Below are positions 6,692 through 8,746 of a stretch of 8,746 nt of DNA, one piece after another. Location: the NCBI GenBank assembly GCA_047617105.1, contig JBLGCB010000289.1, positions 1 to 8,746 on the forward strand, read 5' to 3'. Source of the DNA: JABSOG01 sp047617105. Its GTDB lineage: Bacteria; Pseudomonadota; Gammaproteobacteria; Enterobacterales; Alteromonadaceae. A program made the translations under genes and the position numbers. The notes beneath the pieces are model-generated. The model searched no databases. It was not told the origin of the DNA and was given only the letters and a program-made list of their open reading frames with translations. Position 1 is the stretch's first letter. Each line of letters begins with the position of its first letter.

Positions 6692-8038
6692 ATGACATCT
6701 CCCATAGAACAAGCCCCATTATCGACGCGTTTGAGTCGCTATCCAAAGTTAGTAAAATCTTCTAAACCCATGGCGGCGGGTCGCTTGACCCGCGTGGTGG
6801 GATTAACCCTTGAAGCAGTAGGCTGCCGGGCACCGTTGGGCAGTATGTGTTTGGTTGAAACCCTCAATGGCAATATTTCGGCGGAAATCGTCGGTTTCTC
6901 CGATGAAAGTATTTTCTTAATGCCCAGCGAATCGATTCAAGGGGTTTTACCCGGTGCTAGAGTGGTGCCACAGGCCAATACCGCCGGGCTACCTGTCGGC
7001 ATGGAGTTGCTTGGCAGAGTGATTGACGGGGTGGGTCGGCCATTAGATGGTCTTGGACCGCTCAATACCTCAGATGAAGCCAGTACCAAGGTATCACCGA
7101 CCAATCCGCTTAATCGGCGACCAATCAAAGAGCCATTGGATGTTGGCGTTAGGGCGATAAACACGGTGATCACCGTTGGCCAAGGCCAGCGAATGGGCCT
7201 GTTTGCCGGTTCTGGTGTCGGTAAGAGTGTGCTGCTTGGCATGATGACTCGAGGCACCACCGCCAATGTGGTGGTGGTGGGATTGATTGGTGAACGTGGC
7301 CGAGAAGTGAAAGAGTTTATCGAAGAAATTTTGGGTGAAGAAGGCCGCGCCCGCTCGGTGGTGGTGGCTGCGCCTGCCGATAACTCGCCTTTGATGCGAC
7401 TTAAAGGGTGCGAAACCGCGGCAACCATTGCTGAATATTTTCGCGATCAGGGCTTGGATGTTTTATTGTTGCTCGATTCGCTGACCCGTTATGCTCAGGC
7501 TCAGCGCGAAATTGCCTTAGCGGTGGGCGAGCCGCCAGCGACCAAAGGGTATCCGCCGTCGGTATTCGCCAAATTACCGGCGCTGGTCGAAAGGGCTGGT
7601 AATGGTGGTGAAGGGCAGGGGTCAATCACCGCGTTTTATACCGTATTAACCGAAGGAGATGATTTGCAAGACCCTATTGCCGATGCGGCGCGAGCGATAC
7701 TCGATGGCCATATCGTGTTATCTCGTGAACTGGCTGATTCGGGACATTATCCGGCGGTAGACATCGAAAAGTCCATCAGCCGAGTTATGCCCAATGTTAC
7801 CAGTGCTGATCATCAATTGTTGGCACGACAATTGAAGCAGGTATATTCGATATATCAGCAAAACAAAGATTTGATTGCCATTGGTGCGTATGCCTCAGGC
7901 AGTAATCCTGATATTGATATCGCCATTCAACTGATGCCGGTGTTTAAGGAATTTTTACAACAGGGAATGACCGAGGTTATCCCTTATGACGAGTGTTTAC
8001 AGCACTTGTCGCAGGTATTGCCGCCGCTTCAGCAATAG
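6692..8038 (+). CDS. fliI: flagellum-specific ATPase FliI
   Basis: FliI is the hexameric ATPase of the flagellar type III export apparatus, homologous to the F1-ATPase beta subunit. It helps unfold and release export substrates at the gate. The 448-aa length is typical. The nucleotide-binding domain shows Walker A AGSGVGKS (172-179, Lys178), the catalytic glutamate Glu201 in GERGREVKEF, and Walker B DVLLLLD ending at Asp262, followed by SLTRYAQAQREI. All key residues are present, and the Lys-to-Glu spacing of 23 matches Salmonella FliI as I know it. The amino-terminal beta-barrel covers about 25-95. Further conserved blocks are GYPPSVFAKLP (286-296) and GSITAFYTVLTEGDD (310-324). It starts 3 bp after the fliH stop with only a weak ribosome site, so translation is probably coupled to fliH. 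Confidence 0.97.
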   Translation: MTSPIEQAPLSTRLSRYPKLVKSSKPMAAGRLTRVVGLTLEAVGCRAPLGSMCLVETLNGNISAEIVGFSDESIFLMPSESIQGVLPGARVVPQANTAGLPVGMELLGRVIDGVGRPLDGLGPLNTSDEASTKVSPTNPLNRRPIKEPLDVGVRAINTVITVGQGQRMGLFAGSGVGKSVLLGMMTRGTTANVVVVGLIGERGREVKEFIEEILGEEGRARSVVVAAPADNSPLMRLKGCETAATIAEYFRDQGLDVLLLLDSLTRYAQAQREIALAVGEPPATKGYPPSVFAKLPALVERAGNGGEGQGSITAFYTVLTEGDDLQDPIADAARAILDGHIVLSRELADSGHYPAVDIEKSISRVMPNVTSADHQLLARQLKQVYSIYQQNKDLIAIGAYASGSNPDIDIAIQLMPVFKEFLQQGMTEVIPYDECLQHLSQVLPPLQQ

Positions 8039-8067
8039 ATCACAACACGCTTGTTTAGGAGAAATAC

Positions 8068-8547
8068 ATGGCAATAAAACAACTTGAAATGGTCGCCCGG
8101 TTGGAGCGGGACAAAGAAGATAAACTGGGCCGTGAATTTCAGAAGGCGCAGCAGCATTTAACCCAAAACGAACAAAAACTTGACGGTATTGAAGAATATC
8201 GCATGGATTACGTGCGTCAATTGCAAGGTAAAAGCGATGCAGGCATTAATATCAACAGCTATAGCCACTATCAGCAATTTATCAGCAAGCTTGAAGAAGC
8301 ATTAGAACAGCAGAACCAAATTATTGACACTGCCAGACAGGTGGTCGGCCAGCGTAAAATCTTATGGCTCGAACAGCAACGCAAAAGAAAAGCGGTAGAA
8401 ATGTTGGTAAACAAGCATTATGAACAACAGCTCAAAAAAGAAAATAAAGCCGAACAAGCCTTATTAGACGAAGTCGCTACTCAGCGCTTCTTCAAACTCC
8501 AACGTGAAGCGCAGGCCAAAAAGAAAAAGGGCGTGCTGGTTTATTAA
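8068..8547 (+). CDS. fliJ: flagellar export protein FliJ
   Basis: FliJ is the coiled-coil stalk that inserts into the FliI hexamer, touches the gate protein FlhA and escorts chaperones. The 159-aa sequence is rich in Gln, Glu, Lys and Arg and is predicted to be two long antiparallel helices (about 5-55 and 65-150) with a break near 55-65, the family's known fold. Identity rests on this pattern, on the conserved-looking carboxy-terminal part (KAVEMLVNKHY and LLDEVATQRF) and above all on position right after fliI. It is slightly longer than the about 147 aa of Salmonella FliJ and ends in a basic AKKKKG tail. The start has a good ribosome site, AGGAG (8057-8061), 6 nt upstream. The gap to fliI is 29 bp. 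fliK would normally come next but lies beyond the window or is displaced. Confidence 0.92.
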   Translation: MAIKQLEMVARLERDKEDKLGREFQKAQQHLTQNEQKLDGIEEYRMDYVRQLQGKSDAGININSYSHYQQFISKLEEALEQQNQIIDTARQVVGQRKILWLEQQRKRKAVEMLVNKHYEQQLKKENKAEQALLDEVATQRFFKLQREAQAKKKKGVLVY

Positions 8548-8566
8548 TTTCATCCTATTTTATTCC

Positions 8567-8710
8567 TTGTAACTGTTCAGCGTGCTTATATTTTGCTTCA
8601 GAACAAGGCATTGTCGCACGGAAAATGGGCGCATATAATAATATGCAACCGTTTGAGTACGAAAATAACGCCGTTATGGTGCAAAAGATGAGTGCGCTGG
8701 ATAGTTACAA
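8567..8710 (+). mobile_element. 144-bp palindromic MITE-like element, copy B
   Basis: This is the better preserved copy. It is bounded by 16-bp terminal inverted repeats, TTGTAACTGTTCAGCG (8567-8582) and CGCTGGATAGTTACAA (8695-8710), which match at 14 of 16 positions. The subterminal arms continue the pairing (about 13 of 19, several differences being G-U compatible). The central hairpin is GCATAT-AATA-ATATGC (8631-8646), and the dyad TAACG-C-CGTTA is at 8666-8676. No target-site duplication is obvious. It begins 19 bp after the fliJ stop and is inverted relative to copy A. A 40-codon stretch is free of stops in both copies, but the pattern of differences argues against coding. Confidence 0.8.
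8611..8639 (+). promoter_or_regulatory. outward promoter-like site inside copy B
   Basis: TTGTCG (8611-8616) and a perfect TATAAT (8634-8639) are separated by 17 bp, a good sigma-70 arrangement reading rightward out of the element towards whatever follows fliJ. The matching place in copy A has a degraded -10 (TATGAC on the minus strand). The TATAAT overlaps the central hairpin, so it could be a chance product of the loop sequence. Confidence 0.35.
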
Positions 8711-8746
8711 AAAAGCTGGCCTACATCTTGTATAACTAAATCAAAG

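Noticed and set aside
8583..8701. Stop-free reading frame across the element in both copies, suggesting a small protein
   Set aside because: Between the two copies 12 codons differ and 11 of them change the amino acid (13 nucleotide differences in all). That is the opposite of coding constraint, and no good start with a ribosome site is present.

Overview
This window is part of a polar flagellar gene cluster from a gammaproteobacterium, most likely Shewanella or a close Alteromonadales/Vibrionales relative. The evidence is the gene order flrB-flrC-fliE-fliF-fliH-fliI-fliJ, the FlrB/FlrC type of two-component pair (a soluble PAS-type kinase plus a sigma-54 activator), sigma-54 promoters in front of flrB and fliE, and moderate-to-low G+C. 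All genes lie on the + strand.

Layout: 1-596 has no convincing gene; it holds a REP-like hairpin (382-418) and, at its end, a sigma-54-like promoter for flrBC (542-557). 597-3239 is flrB-flrC, separated by 3 bp and probably translationally coupled, followed by a hairpin (3246-3277). 3240-3462 is a regulatory gap with a strong sigma-54 promoter (3393-3408). 3463-5559 is fliE (rod/MS-ring adaptor) and fliF (MS ring). 5560-5866 is a 307-bp gap where fliG is normally found. It holds a 144-bp palindromic element (copy A, - orientation), a clear rho-independent terminator and a weak promoter. 5867-8547 is fliH, fliI and fliJ, the cytoplasmic ATPase complex of the flagellar export machine. 8567-8710 is copy B of the palindromic element, in the opposite orientation.

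How the genes work together: FlrB phosphorylates FlrC, which with sigma-54 activates mid-class flagellar genes, plausibly including the fliE promoter here. FliF builds the MS ring, FliE joins it to the rod, and FliH/FliI/FliJ energise and feed the export gate.

The unusual part is the architecture. fliG (rotor/switch protein) is absent from its near-universal place after fliF, although the FliG-binding tail of FliF is intact. The gap carries a terminator, which splits the usual operon. fliHIJ is bracketed by two inverted copies of one 144-bp element (13 differences over the 121-bp core, about 89% identity). flrA, often the neighbour upstream of flrB, is also not seen in the 596 bp available. 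No wholly new protein system is visible; the genes themselves are standard flagellar families.
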